From positions 2,769,501-2,833,500 of the forward strand of contig NZ_CP104143.1 of the NCBI RefSeq assembly GCF_025200715.1: a stretch of 64,000 nt of DNA, written 5' to 3'. Source of the DNA: Rhizobium sullae (GTDB lineage: Bacteria; Pseudomonadota; Alphaproteobacteria; Rhizobiales; Rhizobiaceae). Every line of letters starts with the position of its first letter. The first letter of the stretch is position 1. Shown here in pieces: positions 45,575 through 55,359 of the stretch. The notes beneath the pieces were generated by a model that worked only from the letters and a program-made list of their open reading frames with translations, made no database searches and was not told the origin of the DNA. The translations under genes and the position numbers were made by a program.

Positions 45575-46105
45575 TTACATGCCAGCGCCGCCGAGAACGG
45601 TGACTGCACGGCGGTTTTGCGACCAGCAGGAAATATCGTCGCAGACGGCGACCGGACGTTCCTTGCCGTAGGAGATCGTCTTCATGCGCTGAGCCGGAAC
45701 GCCGCGCGAAGCTAGGTAATCCTTGGTGGCGGCAGCACGGCGGGCGCCGAGAGCGAGGTTGTATTCGCGCGTGCCGCGCTCGTCGGCATGGCCTTCGACG
45801 GTAATCGCATAGTTCGGGTAGCGGCCGAGCCACTGTGCCTGGCGGTCGAGCGTCTGCGCAGCATCCGCGCGGATCGAGGTCGAGTCCGTGTCGAAGAAGA
45901 TGCGGTCGCCGACGTTGACGGTGAAATCCTGAGCCGAACCCGGCGTTGCGGCGCCTGCACCGAGGCCGAGGTCGCCAGCGCTGTTGGCCATGTTTTTCTT
46001 GTTGGCGCAGCCAGCAAGCGCCAGACCAGCAACGAGTGCGATCATGACGGGATTGCGGGCGAAATTCTGCATACGGCTCATGGCCGGGGTGTGAATTCGG
46101 CTCAT
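45575..46105 (-). CDS. pal: Peptidoglycan-associated lipoprotein Pal
   Basis: This 176-residue outer-membrane lipoprotein has a signal with lipobox LAGC (Cys near residue 33) and an OmpA-like domain that binds peptidoglycan: FFDTDSTSIRADA, then VEGHADERGTREYN and the C-terminal NRRAV. The chosen ATG (46105) has AAGGAGA 7 bases upstream. A second ATG eight codons later sits in a repeated copy of the same start region. It works with TolB and TolQRA. Confidence 0.94.
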   Translation of the reverse strand: MSRIHTPAMSRMQNFARNPVMIALVAGLALAGCANKKNMANSAGDLGLGAGAATPGSAQDFTVNVGDRIFFDTDSTSIRADAAQTLDRQAQWLGRYPNYAITVEGHADERGTREYNLALGARRAAATKDYLASRGVPAQRMKTISYGKERPVAVCDDISCWSQNRRAVTVLGGAGM

Positions 46106-46112
46106 GGCCGGG
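46074..46112 (-). repeat. 24-bp offset duplication at the pal start codon
   Basis: A 15-base block covering the start codon occurs twice, 24 bases apart (46074-46088 and 46098-46112), so pal has two in-frame ATG in the same local sequence (46105 and 46081). Only the outer one also has AAGGAGA. Confidence 0.7.
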
Positions 46113-46261
46113 TCTCCTTGCGATTTATCAGGGTTGCCGGACTGTAACCGTACTCGGTTAATCGGCGTTCAAGAAGTATGGTTAATGATTTGTTGATTTG
46201 TCCCTGCATCGGCCAATTCCAGCACTTTGCGGCGACAACAAGGCGAAATCCGGCTCATCCA

Positions 46262-47572
46262 CTACTCAAGGAGCGGCGACCAGGCTGGGTCGGACGCGTA
46301 GGTCGGCGTCTTGATGGCCTGCTCGTTGTAGCCTGTCAGATCGATGGAATAGAGCTGCGGACCGCCGGCACCAGCCGGCTGGCGGAAGAACATCAGGACA
46401 CGGCCGTTCGGCGCCCAGGTCGGGCCTTCGTTGTGGAAGCCCGTCGTCAGAATGCGCTCGCCCGAACCGTCCGGTTTCATTACGCCGATCGAGAATTTGC
46501 CGCCGGATTGCTTGGTAAAAGCGATCAGATCGCCGCGCGGCGACCAGACAGGCGTCGAATAGTTGCCGTCGCCGAACGAGATACGCGTCTGGCCGGAGCC
46601 GTCGGCGTTCATCACGTAAATCTGCTGCTTGCCGCCGCGGTCGCTTTCGAAAACGATGCGCCCGCCGTCCGGCGAATAGGACGGCGAGGTATCGATCGCT
46701 GCCGTCGAGGTCAGGCGCGTCGTCGTGCGCGAACGCAGATCCATCGTGTAGATGTTGGCGTTGCCTTCCTGCTGAAGGCTCATCACCACCTTCTGGCCAT
46801 CCGGCGAGAAGCGCGGCGAGAAGGTCATGCCCGGGAAGTTGCCGACGACTTCGCGCTGCCCGGTTTCGAGCTGCAGCAGGTAGACGCGCGGTTGCTGGTT
46901 GGCGAAAGACATGTAGGTCACTTCCTGCCGGTTCGGCGAGAAGCGCGGCGTCAGAACGAGGTCGCTGCCATCCGTCAGCGTGCGCACATTGAAGCCGTCC
47001 TGGTCCATGATCGCAAGCTGGCGCTTGCGCTGCTGCTTCGTGCCGGATTCGGAGACAAAGACCACGCGGGTATCGAAATAGCCCTCTTCGCCGGTGATCT
47101 GCTTATAGATCGCATCCGCGATGATATGGGCGACACGGCGCCAGTTTTCCGGCTGTGTGTAGAATTGCTGGCCGGTCATCTGCTGGCCGGCAAAAGTGTC
47201 CCAGAGACGGAACTCGGCGCGAAGGCGGCCATCGCCTTCCTGCGTAACCCGGCCGGTCACGAGCGCCTGCGCGTTGATGACCTTCCAGTCCTCGAAGCGC
47301 GGAGCTGCATCCGGATTGGAGATCTTCTCGATGAAGGCATTCTTGTTAACTGGCGCGAAGAGGCCGGAGCGCTGCAGGTCGGCTGCAATCACCTGAGAGA
47401 CCTGTGCGCCGATGTCGCCCTGCAGGAAATCGGTGATGGCGATCGGCAGCGGCTCGACGTTGCCCTTGTTGATGTTGATCTCGACAAGCGCGTGTGCAGG
47501 CGTCGCGATAGCCGCCGTCGCAGCCATGCCGAGAGCCACCACGAAGGCGCGGAAGAGGGAACACTTGGTCAT
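46262..47572 (-). CDS. tolB: Tol-Pal periplasmic protein TolB
   Basis: This 436-residue protein has a signal peptide (residues 1-28), an N-terminal domain ([20 protein letters not shown]) and a six-bladed propeller with repeats such as [14 protein letters not shown] and [14 protein letters not shown]. It docks to Pal and TolA. The frame is open to 47593 right after tolA, but the ATG at 47572 has an AAAGG upstream and gives a normal signal peptide. Confidence 0.94.
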   Translation of the reverse strand: MTKCSLFRAFVVALGMAATAAIATPAHALVEININKGNVEPLPIAITDFLQGDIGAQVSQVIAADLQRSGLFAPVNKNAFIEKISNPDAAPRFEDWKVINAQALVTGRVTQEGDGRLRAEFRLWDTFAGQQMTGQQFYTQPENWRRVAHIIADAIYKQITGEEGYFDTRVVFVSESGTKQQRKRQLAIMDQDGFNVRTLTDGSDLVLTPRFSPNRQEVTYMSFANQQPRVYLLQLETGQREVVGNFPGMTFSPRFSPDGQKVVMSLQQEGNANIYTMDLRSRTTTRLTSTAAIDTSPSYSPDGGRIVFESDRGGKQQIYVMNADGSGQTRISFGDGNYSTPVWSPRGDLIAFTKQSGGKFSIGVMKPDGSGERILTTGFHNEGPTWAPNGRVLMFFRQPAGAGGPQLYSIDLTGYNEQAIKTPTYASDPAWSPLLE

Positions 47573-47593
47573 GAGGAACAAGCCTTTCAGCAT

Positions 47594-48721
47594 TTAAAGG
47601 GCCATCTGACTGGGGTCGAAGTTCACAATGACTTCGCTCCACGCGTCATATTTGTCTTTCGGAAGGTTGGTGAACGGAGCAGACCGTTTGACGGCACGAT
47701 AGGCACCGCCAGCAAGTGCCCGGCGCGTGGATTCGTTGCCGCCGGTCGCTTCGACCTCGGGGTCTCCGATGATCTCGCCATTCTCGTCCAGCTTCATGTG
47801 GACGGTGATGCGGACCTGGTCCATGTCCGCAAGGCCGGGAATGATCTGCCAGTTGCCGGCAATCGCGTTGCGCAGCGCATCCATCTCGCTCATGCTGAGT
47901 TTGGAGCCGGTATTGTTCGACTTCTTGGCACCCAGCGAGGCGACTTCCGTCGAGCGCTTCGCGCCGCCGTTCGACGGATCCTGCTTGTTCAATAGCGCTG
48001 CAATGTCGTCGGCATTGAAATCGCTCTGCTTCGAGGACGAGGCCTTCGCCTTCTCCTGCGCTTTGTCGGCTTTCTTCTTGTCAGGCTGCTTGTCGGCCGT
48101 CTTCTGCTGGTCCTGCGCCTTTTCCGGCGGTTTTTCCGCGAGCTTCTGCTCCGGCGGCTTCACCTGCGGCTTGGCGAGCGGCGTCGGAACGTTGTCCGGC
48201 AGCGCCTCGGCTTCCGGCTTCGGCGGCTCGGCTGGTTCGGCAGGCATTTCTTCCGGCTTCGGCGGGGTCGGTGCAACCTCCGGCTTGGTTTCCGGGATCG
48301 ACGCGACTTCCTTGGGCTCATCGACGACCGTATCCTCCTTCATGATCTCCTTCACCTCGTTAGGAACGGGATCATTCTGGGGAAGCGGCTTCTCGACGGC
48401 TTTCGGTGCCGCGGTGCTCTCGTTGTTGTTCGGCTTCGCATTCGGGATCGGCGGCGTCTTCAGGTCGATCTTGTTGTCGCCGAGGTTCTCGGCGTCCGCA
48501 ACATCAGCAGGTTTGGAAGTCGGCTTCGGCGCCGGCTTGTCGTTCGGCTTTGCCGTCTTGTCACCCTGCTGCATCTGGGTGATCGATTCGACGGGCACCA
48601 GATCGACCGGCATCGCTTCGAAGTCATCGACCTTGAACGACTCCGGCGAACCAATGGTCACCAGAGCCGCGGCGAGCACCAGTCCGTGCAGAACAGCAGA
48701 TGTGACGACACTGGTCTTCAT
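47594..48721 (-). CDS. tolA: Envelope protein TolA
   Basis: This 375-residue protein has one N-terminal TM helix (about residues 7-25), a long Pro/Lys/Glu/Ala-rich middle (with runs such as KAQDQQKTADKQPDKKK) that spans the periplasm, and a C-terminal domain (LSMSEMDALRNAIAGNWQI, VRITVHMKLDENGEIIGDP) that contacts Pal and TolB. It is 9 bases after tolR. The low-complexity middle makes homology weak there, but order and ends are clear. Confidence 0.92.
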   Translation of the reverse strand: MKTSVVTSAVLHGLVLAAALVTIGSPESFKVDDFEAMPVDLVPVESITQMQQGDKTAKPNDKPAPKPTSKPADVADAENLGDNKIDLKTPPIPNAKPNNNESTAAPKAVEKPLPQNDPVPNEVKEIMKEDTVVDEPKEVASIPETKPEVAPTPPKPEEMPAEPAEPPKPEAEALPDNVPTPLAKPQVKPPEQKLAEKPPEKAQDQQKTADKQPDKKKADKAQEKAKASSSKQSDFNADDIAALLNKQDPSNGGAKRSTEVASLGAKKSNNTGSKLSMSEMDALRNAIAGNWQIIPGLADMDQVRITVHMKLDENGEIIGDPEVEATGGNESTRRALAGGAYRAVKRSAPFTNLPKDKYDAWSEVIVNFDPSQMAL

Positions 48722-48729
48722 CTTGCTTT

Positions 48730-49185
48730 CTACTGGTCCTTCTTCTGCTGGGTGACGAGACCGATATTCTTGAAGCCCGCACCCTGAATGCGCGCCATGA
48801 CATCGGCGATCACGCCGTAAGGCGCCGTCGCATCACCACGCACGAAGATGCGTTCGTTGTAGCCCGTGGTCGCGATCGCCTCGAGCTTGGCGGCGATCTC
48901 TTCGGCCGGGATCGGCGTTTCCTGCAGGAACACCGCGCCGTCGTTCTTGACGGAAATGGTGATCGGCTGCGTTTCGGAATTGAGCGCCTTGGCCTGCGTT
49001 TCCGGCAGGTCGATCGGCACGCCGACGGTCATCATCGGCGCCGCCACCATGAAGATGATGAGCAGCACGAGCATGACGTCGACGAGCGGCGTCACGTTGA
49101 TCTCGGAAATAACACCCTTGCTCCGGCCACCACGGCGGCGGCGACCGCCGCCTCCGCCGTTATTGCCTCCAACAGCCATACCCAT
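48730..49185 (-). CDS. tolR: Biopolymer transport protein TolR
   Basis: This 151-residue inner-membrane protein has one TM helix, and the ion-channel Asp is in INVTPLVDVMLVLLIIFM. An unusual Gly/Arg-rich N-terminus (GGNNGGGGGRRRRGG) precedes it. It forms with TolQ the proton-driven motor of the Tol system. GGVPIDLPET is present at the usual place in shortened form (VGVPIDLPETQA). Confidence 0.95.
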   Translation of the reverse strand: MGMAVGGNNGGGGGRRRRGGRSKGVISEINVTPLVDVMLVLLIIFMVAAPMMTVGVPIDLPETQAKALNSETQPITISVKNDGAVFLQETPIPAEEIAAKLEAIATTGYNERIFVRGDATAPYGVIADVMARIQGAGFKNIGLVTQQKKDQ

Positions 49186-49203
49186 AATCGTGTACTCCGT
49201 CGG

Positions 49204-49923
49204 TTATTGTGCGGCCTGACGCGGCTGCAGCTTCTCATCGATCTGGCGCGAAAGGATGGCGGAGAACTCGTCCGCAAAGCCTTCCATGCGGCCCGAGAGC
49301 TTGCCGGCATCCGCGGAGAACTTGTTGTAGGCGATAACCGCCGGAATAGCGGCCACGAGGCCGATCGCGGTGGCGAGAAGCGCTTCGGCAATACCGGGGG
49401 CAACGACCGCGAGGTTGGTCGACTTCGAGCCGGCGATTGCCTGGAACGAAGTCATGATACCGACGACCGTACCGAAGAGACCAATGAACGGACCGGCCGA
49501 ACCGATCGTCGCGAGCGAGCCGAGGCGGGCGGAAAGAAATTCCGTTTCACGGGCGAGCGTCACGTCCATCGCCCGGTCGATACGCATCTGCAGACCGATC
49601 GGCGAGCGCGCACCGCGTTCGAAGGACTTCTTCCACTCGCGCATGGCGGCAACGAAGATCGAAGCAAGGCCGGTATTGTTGCGTTCGGAAAGCGTGCGGT
49701 AGAGCTCTTCCAGCGACTGCCCCGACCAGAAGACCTGCTCGAACTTGTCGAACTGGCGCCGGGCGCGGCCATAGGCCAGATATTTGTCGATGACGATCGC
49801 CCAAGTCCAGACGGAGGCTGCGATCAGCCCGAGCATGACCAGCTTGACGACGATGCCTGCCTGCATGAACAACGACCAGAGGCTGACGTCGGCCGTTGCT
49901 GCTGCCAATCCTACTTGTTCCAT
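49204..49923 (-). CDS. tolQ: Biopolymer transport protein TolQ
   Basis: This 239-residue protein has three TM helices (about residues 15-37, 140-160 and 170-193). The last pair carries the TolQ/ExbB motif IGLFGTVVGIMTSF and IAEALLATAIGLVAAIPAVI. It starts the four-gene run tolQ-tolR-tolA-tolB. A hairpin (49947-49967) lies in its leader. Confidence 0.96.
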   Translation of the reverse strand: MEQVGLAAATADVSLWSLFMQAGIVVKLVMLGLIAASVWTWAIVIDKYLAYGRARRQFDKFEQVFWSGQSLEELYRTLSERNNTGLASIFVAAMREWKKSFERGARSPIGLQMRIDRAMDVTLARETEFLSARLGSLATIGSAGPFIGLFGTVVGIMTSFQAIAGSKSTNLAVVAPGIAEALLATAIGLVAAIPAVIAYNKFSADAGKLSGRMEGFADEFSAILSRQIDEKLQPRQAAQ

Positions 49924-50316
49924 TTATCAAAATCCCCGAATCCAAACGCCCGGTGCTTGACCGGGCGGCACAGAAAGTGATCTCGCAAGAATTGTCTGGC
50001 GACCGCCGCCCAAAGCCCTGGTCAAGCTTAAAGCTCTTCTTCCGCCTTCCTTGCCGTCAAATTTGGTCAAAGGAAGGCGTGCACCGCACAATCTCTGACT
50101 TTCCAAGTAAGACACTATTATGGTTAATAGATCGTTAGTGCCAGAGTATGACGGCAAAGCTTAACCAGCTGAATTTTTCTTCCCGGCTTGGAACGAAGAG
50201 ACCGAAGTCCGGCGACGGAATGCCGCGCAATCCTTGCAGCGCTGAATTCCTTCACATGAAAGTCATGTTTTTGCAAGGCCCGCGTTTGCTCAATTCTGCA
50301 TGTCTGGAATGCGCGT
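49924..50316. other. Gene-free gap between ybgC and tolQ
   Basis: This 393-base gap holds no credible gene. A perfect 7-bp hairpin CGCCCGG/CCGGGCG (49947-49967) lies 24 bases upstream of tolQ, in its likely leader. A short palindrome ACATGA-AAG-TCATGT (50254-50268), with T behind it on the + strand, lies nearer to ybgC. I see no promoter that I would defend, though tolQ very likely has one here. Confidence 0.5.
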
Positions 50317-50772
50317 TTAGCCGTCTTGCGTCTCGATCTGCATCCGCTTCGCCAACGCCTCGGGCAACCGGCGCGGCCTTCCCTTGGCGTTGATGACGGC
50401 GATGATCACTTTGGCGGCGATAAGCGGCGTTTCGCCGCGGCGAATTTCTTGTCTGAGCACCATCTTTGCGCCGCCGGCCTTCTCGGTGCACGTGACGATG
50501 GTGAGAATATCGTCCATGCGCGCCGGATTTCTGAAGTCGATTTCCATACGGTGAACGACGAAGACAAGCCCTTCTTCGTCGGCGGTGATCAGCTCACGCT
50601 GCTCGACGCCCAGGCAGCGCAGATAGTCGGTACGGCCGCGCTCGAGGAAATGCAGGTAGCGCGCATGATAGACCAAGCCGGAGAAATCGGTGTCTTCATA
50701 GTAGACGCGCTGGATCAGCTGGTGCCCCGTCTCCGTCAGCTCGCCTGAAATGGAAAAGCCGTTATCCGCCAT
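50317..50772 (-). CDS. ybgC: Acyl-CoA thioesterase YbgC
   Basis: This 151-residue hot-dog fold enzyme has the motif VYYEDTDFSGLVYHARYLHF, with the catalytic Asp of the 4-hydroxybenzoyl-CoA type family. It is commonly the first gene of the tol-pal cluster and may act on phospholipid or short acyl-CoA. The ATG at 50772 has GGAGA upstream. The 393-base gap to tolQ suggests a separate transcript. Confidence 0.88.
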   Translation of the reverse strand: MADNGFSISGELTETGHQLIQRVYYEDTDFSGLVYHARYLHFLERGRTDYLRCLGVEQRELITADEEGLVFVVHRMEIDFRNPARMDDILTIVTCTEKAGGAKMVLRQEIRRGETPLIAAKVIIAVINAKGRPRRLPEALAKRMQIETQDG

Positions 50773-50887
50773 AATTTTCTCCAAACTCGCATGCCTGTTG
50801 GCGAGGCGCAGCAACGCCCTAGCTTTGAACAATCGTCACAGTTCTTAAGTATTCCCGATAGTGGATGAACATACAGGAGGCAATGCG

Positions 50888-52108
50888 ATGAAGATTGCGG
50901 TGATGGGCGGAGATGGGTTCATTGGCTGGCCGACATCGCTGCATCTCTCGGACGCGGGGCACGACGTCCACATTCTCGACAATCTCTCGCGGCGCTGGAT
51001 CGATACCGAACTCGGCGTGCAATCACTGACGCCGATGGATTCCATTCAGGAGCGCACCCGCATTTGGCATGCCGAAACCGGGCGGCGCATCCATTTCAAT
51101 CTGATCGACCTCGCCAAGGACTACGAGCTTCTCAAGAAGTGGCTTGCCGAAAACCGGCCGGATGCCATCGTCCATTTCGCCGAACAGCGCGCCGCGCCCT
51201 ATTCGATGAAGAGCGACCGGCACAAAAACTACACCGTCAACAACAACGTCAGCGCCACACATAACCTTTTGAATGCACTCGTCGAATTGCAGTTTGACGC
51301 CCATTTGATCCACCTCGGCACGATGGGCGTCTACGGCTATTCGACGGTCGGCGCGGCGATCCCCGAGGGCTACCTGACCGTCGGCGTCGAAACGGCAGAT
51401 GGCGAGATGGCGAGCCAGGAAATCCTCTATCCGTCCAATCCCGGCTCGATTTACCATATGACCAAGTGCCTGGATCAGCTGCTCCTCCAGTTCTATGCGA
51501 AGAACGACGCGCTGCGCATCACCGACCTGCATCAGGGCATCGTGTGGGGCACGCACACCGAACAGACACGCCGCCATCCGCAACTGATCAACCGTTTCGA
51601 TTATGACGGTGACTATGGCACCGTGCTGAACCGCTTTCTCATCCAAGCGGCAATCGGTTATCCGCTCACCATCCACGGCACAGGCGGACAGACGCGCGCC
51701 TTCATCCATATCCAGGATTCTGTCCGCTGCATCGAGCTTGCGCTGAAGAACCCGCCGGCCCGCGGCTCCCGTGTCGAGATCTTCAATCAGATGACCGAGA
51801 CACACCGTGTGCGCGACCTTGCCGAGATGATCGCCAGGATGAGCGGTGCAAAGATCGCCTGGCTTCCCAACCCGCGCAAGGAAGCGCCGGAAAACGATCT
51901 GATCGTCAGGAACGAGAAATTCCGCGATCTGGGGCTCGATCCGATCACGCTCGAAGCCGGCCTGCTCGGCGAGATCGTCGACGTCGCCAGGAAATTTGCC
52001 TACCGCGTCGATCGCTCCCGCGTTCCCGCCGTCTCTGCGTGGACGAAGGACATCGCCGCCACGATCAACCGCGACCCGGAAGGCAAGCGGCTGAAATCGG
52101 TGTCGTGA
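50888..52108 (+). CDS. sqdB: UDP-sulfoquinovose synthase SqdB
   Basis: This 406-residue short-chain dehydrogenase-type enzyme joins sulfite to UDP-glucose for the sulfolipid SQDG. The NAD motif is GGDGFIGW at the start, the active site has SIYHMTKCL (Tyr and Lys), and DNLSRRWIDTELGVQSLTP is a stretch specific to SQD1/SqdB. AGGAGG is 7 bases before the ATG. It begins the sqdB-sqdD-sqdC operon known from Sinorhizobium. Confidence 0.94.
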   Translation: MKIAVMGGDGFIGWPTSLHLSDAGHDVHILDNLSRRWIDTELGVQSLTPMDSIQERTRIWHAETGRRIHFNLIDLAKDYELLKKWLAENRPDAIVHFAEQRAAPYSMKSDRHKNYTVNNNVSATHNLLNALVELQFDAHLIHLGTMGVYGYSTVGAAIPEGYLTVGVETADGEMASQEILYPSNPGSIYHMTKCLDQLLLQFYAKNDALRITDLHQGIVWGTHTEQTRRHPQLINRFDYDGDYGTVLNRFLIQAAIGYPLTIHGTGGQTRAFIHIQDSVRCIELALKNPPARGSRVEIFNQMTETHRVRDLAEMIARMSGAKIAWLPNPRKEAPENDLIVRNEKFRDLGLDPITLEAGLLGEIVDVARKFAYRVDRSRVPAVSAWTKDIAATINRDPEGKRLKSVS

Positions 52109-52110
52109 AT

Positions 52111-52959
52111 ATGGAAGTGATCTCCGTCAACCCACAAAAAACGCCCTCATCCCGCCACGCCTACACCACCCTCGTCACGAATGCAGACTATGTTATGGGC
52201 GCGACCGCGCTAGCGCGCTCCCTCCGGCTCACAAAGACCGCGGCCGATATCGTCGTGCAGCATACCGGCGGCGTGGAGGGAAGCACCCTCGCCCCACTTG
52301 CTGATCTCGGCTGCCGCCTCATCGAAGTCGCGCACCTTCCACTTTCCGATGCCTTCAACGAGCGTCATGCCCGCGGCCAGCTCCATTCCGTCGCCCCCTT
52401 CACCAAGGGTCGCAAGCCGGATTTTCATTCGCCGCTCGACAATTTCTGCAAGCTGCGCCTCTGGCAGTTGATCGAATATGAGCGCGTCGTCTTCATCGAC
52501 GCTGATGCCATCGTGTTGAAGAATATCGACAAGCTCTTCGGCTACCCCGAATTTTCCGCCGCCCCCAATGTCTATGAAACACTGGCCGACTTCCGCCGCA
52601 TGAATTCCGGCGTCTTCATCGCAAGGCCTTCCGAGGAAACCTTTGGCCGGATGCTCACCATGCTCGACCAGCCCGATGCCTTCTGGCCGCGGACCGATCA
52701 GACCTTCCTGCAGGCCTTCTTCCCGGATTGGCACGGCCTGCCCGTCTATTTCAACATGCTGCAATATGTATGGTTCACCATGCCCGCGCTTTGGGACTGG
52801 AAGAGCATTTCAGTCCTGCATTACCAATATGAAAAGCCATGGGAGAAGGATCATCCGAAGGCGGCGATGCTCAAGCCGCTGATCGAGTTCTGGCACTCCG
52901 TCCATGCCGGCAATGACCTGCCGGATATTGCGGCCATGACGAATCCGGAGACGGCATGA
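52111..52959 (+). CDS. sqdD: Sulfolipid glycosyltransferase SqdD
   Basis: This 282-residue protein of the glycogenin-like GT8 type has the metal/UDP-sugar motif FIDADAIVLKN and later NVYETLADFRRMNSGVF. It probably moves sulfoquinovose to diacylglycerol. It starts 2 bases after the sqdB stop; a GTG at 52105 overlapping that stop is an alternative start. The order sqdB-sqdD-sqdC supports the name. Confidence 0.88.
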   Translation: MEVISVNPQKTPSSRHAYTTLVTNADYVMGATALARSLRLTKTAADIVVQHTGGVEGSTLAPLADLGCRLIEVAHLPLSDAFNERHARGQLHSVAPFTKGRKPDFHSPLDNFCKLRLWQLIEYERVVFIDADAIVLKNIDKLFGYPEFSAAPNVYETLADFRRMNSGVFIARPSEETFGRMLTMLDQPDAFWPRTDQTFLQAFFPDWHGLPVYFNMLQYVWFTMPALWDWKSISVLHYQYEKPWEKDHPKAAMLKPLIEFWHSVHAGNDLPDIAAMTNPETA

Positions 52960-53864
52960 AGGTATTGGTATCTGGCGGGACGGGCTTGGTGGGACGCTAT
53001 ATCGTCGAGGAGCTGCTTGCCGCCGGATATTCGGTCATCATCGGCGGACGCCGCGCGCCGTTGCCCCGGCTGTTCTCGCGGCCGGTCGAATTCGCACCGC
53101 TTTCGCTCGATCCCGACAAGGAACACATCGAGGCCTTCGACGACGCCTATTTCTTCGTGCATGCCGCTTTCAGCCACCTGCTCGGACAATATCGTGGCGG
53201 CGAAGGCGATGATCCGGGAGGCTTCAGCCGCCTGAACCTTGACGGCACGGTGAAGCTCTTCGACACCGCCAGGCGCGCCGGCACCCGCCGCTGTATCTTC
53301 ATCTCCAGTCGTGCCGTCTATCAGAACGCAACGCCCGGCACCGTCCTGACAGAGGACATGCTGCCGGAGCCGGACACGCTTTATGGGGAGGTGAAGCTCG
53401 CCGGCGAGCGAGCGCTCGCCCATCTGGCCGGACCCGGCTTCGCGGCGGCCAGCCTGCGCGCCACCGGCGTCTACGGCGACCTGCTTCCGAACAAATGGTC
53501 CGGCCTCATCGACGATTACCTCAGCGGCAGGCCGGCGCCCGTCCGGGCCGGAACGGAAGTTCACGGCCGCGACCTCGGCCGCGCCGTGCGGCTGATGCTG
53601 GAGACGGAAAGCGCCCGCATCTCCGGCGAGGTCTTCAATGTTTCTGACGTCGTCGCCGATACCCGCGATATCTTGTCGATCGTGCAGCGGGAAACCGGCT
53701 GCCCCAATCCTCTGCCTGCCTCAGCAGACAAGGCTGCCGTCAGTCAGATGAGCACCGAAAAACTGGAGGCGCTTGGCTGGCTGCTGGGCGGCAAGGCGCT
53801 GTTCGAGCAAACGATCCGGCAACTGACAGGCGCATTGCAGCAACGCAAATTTCACCAGATCTAA
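52956..53864 (+). CDS. sqdC: Sulfolipid biosynthesis reductase/epimerase-like SqdC
   Basis: This 302-residue NAD-dependent epimerase/reductase has the N-terminal motif VSGGTGLVGRYIVEELL. The usual YxxxK is seen as LYGEVKLAGERAL. It overlaps sqdD by ATGA and is third in the sulfolipid operon. In Sinorhizobium sqdC is not strictly needed for SQDG, so its exact step is unclear. Confidence 0.86.
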   Translation: MKVLVSGGTGLVGRYIVEELLAAGYSVIIGGRRAPLPRLFSRPVEFAPLSLDPDKEHIEAFDDAYFFVHAAFSHLLGQYRGGEGDDPGGFSRLNLDGTVKLFDTARRAGTRRCIFISSRAVYQNATPGTVLTEDMLPEPDTLYGEVKLAGERALAHLAGPGFAAASLRATGVYGDLLPNKWSGLIDDYLSGRPAPVRAGTEVHGRDLGRAVRLMLETESARISGEVFNVSDVVADTRDILSIVQRETGCPNPLPASADKAAVSQMSTEKLEALGWLLGGKALFEQTIRQLTGALQQRKFHQI

Positions 53865-53904
53865 TCGGCTCCACCAAAGCCAGTGCCGCTGTCACGGGAT
53901 TGCA

Positions 53905-54531
53905 ATGGCCCGCCAGCCGTTTATGGTCCGGTCCATGCAGCAGACGATATCCAAGGAACTCAAAACCCAGATGCGTGCCGAACGGCTAGCGTTGCGCGAC
54001 GTAATCCCGCTTGAGGCGCGTATCGAGAAGAGCTTGGCAATGGCGGAGCACGCGGGCGAGGCCGTGGCTTTCGATCCCGGCACGATCATTTCGGGCTTCA
54101 TGCCGATCCGCTCGGAGGCCGATATCCGGCCGCTGATGGCGCGCTTTCAGGCGCGCGGAGCCCGCCTCTGCGTTCCGGCCATCCTCGACCGTCAGATGAT
54201 CGTCTTCCGTGAGCTCCTGCGTGGCGAGCCGCTGGTTGCCACAGGCTTCGGCACTGCCGGACCGGGACCGGAGGCCGCGGTTCTCGATCCGGAAATCATG
54301 CTCGTGCCACTGTCGGCCTTCGACGATCGCGGCCACCGCATCGGCTACGGCGCTGGTCACTACGACCGCGCAATCCACCGTCTGCAGCAAAAAGGCGTGC
54401 GTCCGAAGCTGATCGGCATTGCATTCGACTGCCAGGAAGTGGCACATGTGCCCGACGAGCCGCATGACATAAGCCTGGATGCCATCCTGACAGAAAGCGG
54501 CCTTCGCTTTTTTGCTTCTTGGATCGGATAA
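53905..54531 (+). CDS. 5-formyltetrahydrofolate cyclo-ligase
   Basis: This enzyme of about 208 residues turns 5-formyl-THF into 5,10-methenyl-THF with ATP. The family motif GHRIGYGAGHYDRAI lies near residue 145. The start is uncertain: ATG codons at 53905, 53923 and 53935 are in frame and none has a clear ribosome site. It ends 3 bases before the next gene, so the two are probably co-transcribed. Confidence 0.9.
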   Translation: MARQPFMVRSMQQTISKELKTQMRAERLALRDVIPLEARIEKSLAMAEHAGEAVAFDPGTIISGFMPIRSEADIRPLMARFQARGARLCVPAILDRQMIVFRELLRGEPLVATGFGTAGPGPEAAVLDPEIMLVPLSAFDDRGHRIGYGAGHYDRAIHRLQQKGVRPKLIGIAFDCQEVAHVPDEPHDISLDAILTESGLRFFASWIG

Positions 54532-54534
54532 GGA

Positions 54535-55359
54535 ATGCGTCTGCTTTTTCTGGGTGACATGGTCGGCAAGACGGGGCGGACGGCGGTATGGGATCGCCTG
54601 CCCGGCCTGGTTTCCGACCTAAAACTCGACTTCGTGATCGTCAATGGCGAAAATGCCGCGGGCGGTTTCGGCATCACGGAAGACATCTTCCTCGAGACGA
54701 TCAATGCGGGAGCCGACGTCGTCACCACCGGCAACCACGTCTGGGACCAGAAGGAAGCCGTCGCCTTTGCGGGCCGCCACGATCAGTTCCTGCGCCCGGC
54801 CAATTACCCGCAGGGAACGCCCGGCCGCGGCTCGGGACTCTTTTATGCGCGAAACGGAGCACGCGTGCTCGTGGCAAACATCATGGGCCGCGTCTTCATG
54901 CATCCGGAGCTCGACGATCCCTTCAAATCGGCCGAGACGATCCTCGACGCTTGCCCGCTCAAGGAACAGGCCGATGCGATCATCTTCGACTTCCATGCGG
55001 AGGCAACGAGCGAAAAGCAGTGCTTCGGCCATTTCGTCGACGGCCGCGCCACCTTCGTCGTCGGCACGCATACGCATGTACCGACTGCCGACCATCAGAT
55101 ACTGAACGGCGGCACGGCCTATATGTCGGATGCCGGCATGTGTGGCGACTACGACTCTTCGCTCGGCATGGACAAGGAAGAGCCGCTGAACCGCTTCATC
55201 TCCAAGATGCCGAAGGGACGCATGGAAGCCGCCACCGGCCCCGCCACGATCTGCGGCGTCGGCGTCGAGATATCCGATGCCACCGGGCTTGCGGAACAGA
55301 TCGCGCCGCTGCGGATTGGTCCGCGGCTGGCGGAGACGATTCCGGAATTCTGGCGGTAG
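54535..55359 (+). CDS. YmdB-like metallophosphoesterase (TIGR00282 type)
   Basis: This 274-residue two-metal phosphodiesterase has FLGDMVGKTGRTAV at the N-terminus, VNGENAAGG, TTGNHVWDQ, FHAEATSEK and GTHTHVPTAD, a complete YmdB set of metal ligands. Bacillus YmdB degrades cyclic nucleotides and affects development; the rhizobial substrate is not known. It follows the cyclo-ligase gene by 3 bases, a common pairing in alphaproteobacteria. Confidence 0.92.
   Translation: MRLLFLGDMVGKTGRTAVWDRLPGLVSDLKLDFVIVNGENAAGGFGITEDIFLETINAGADVVTTGNHVWDQKEAVAFAGRHDQFLRPANYPQGTPGRGSGLFYARNGARVLVANIMGRVFMHPELDDPFKSAETILDACPLKEQADAIIFDFHAEATSEKQCFGHFVDGRATFVVGTHTHVPTADHQILNGGTAYMSDAGMCGDYDSSLGMDKEEPLNRFISKMPKGRMEAATGPATICGVGVEISDATGLAEQIAPLRIGPRLAETIPEFWR

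Noticed and set aside
45415..45609. N-terminal extension of CpoB
   Set aside because: It would run through the pal terminator into pal; the signal peptide begins at 45414.
46178..47995. 605-codon open frame on the + strand
   Set aside because: It is antisense to tolB and part of tolA, both clear genes; long antisense frames are expected from the high-GC codon bias here.
53865..53904. 6S RNA next to the 5-formyl-THF cyclo-ligase gene
   Set aside because: Only 40 bases separate the genes, too short for a 6S RNA.
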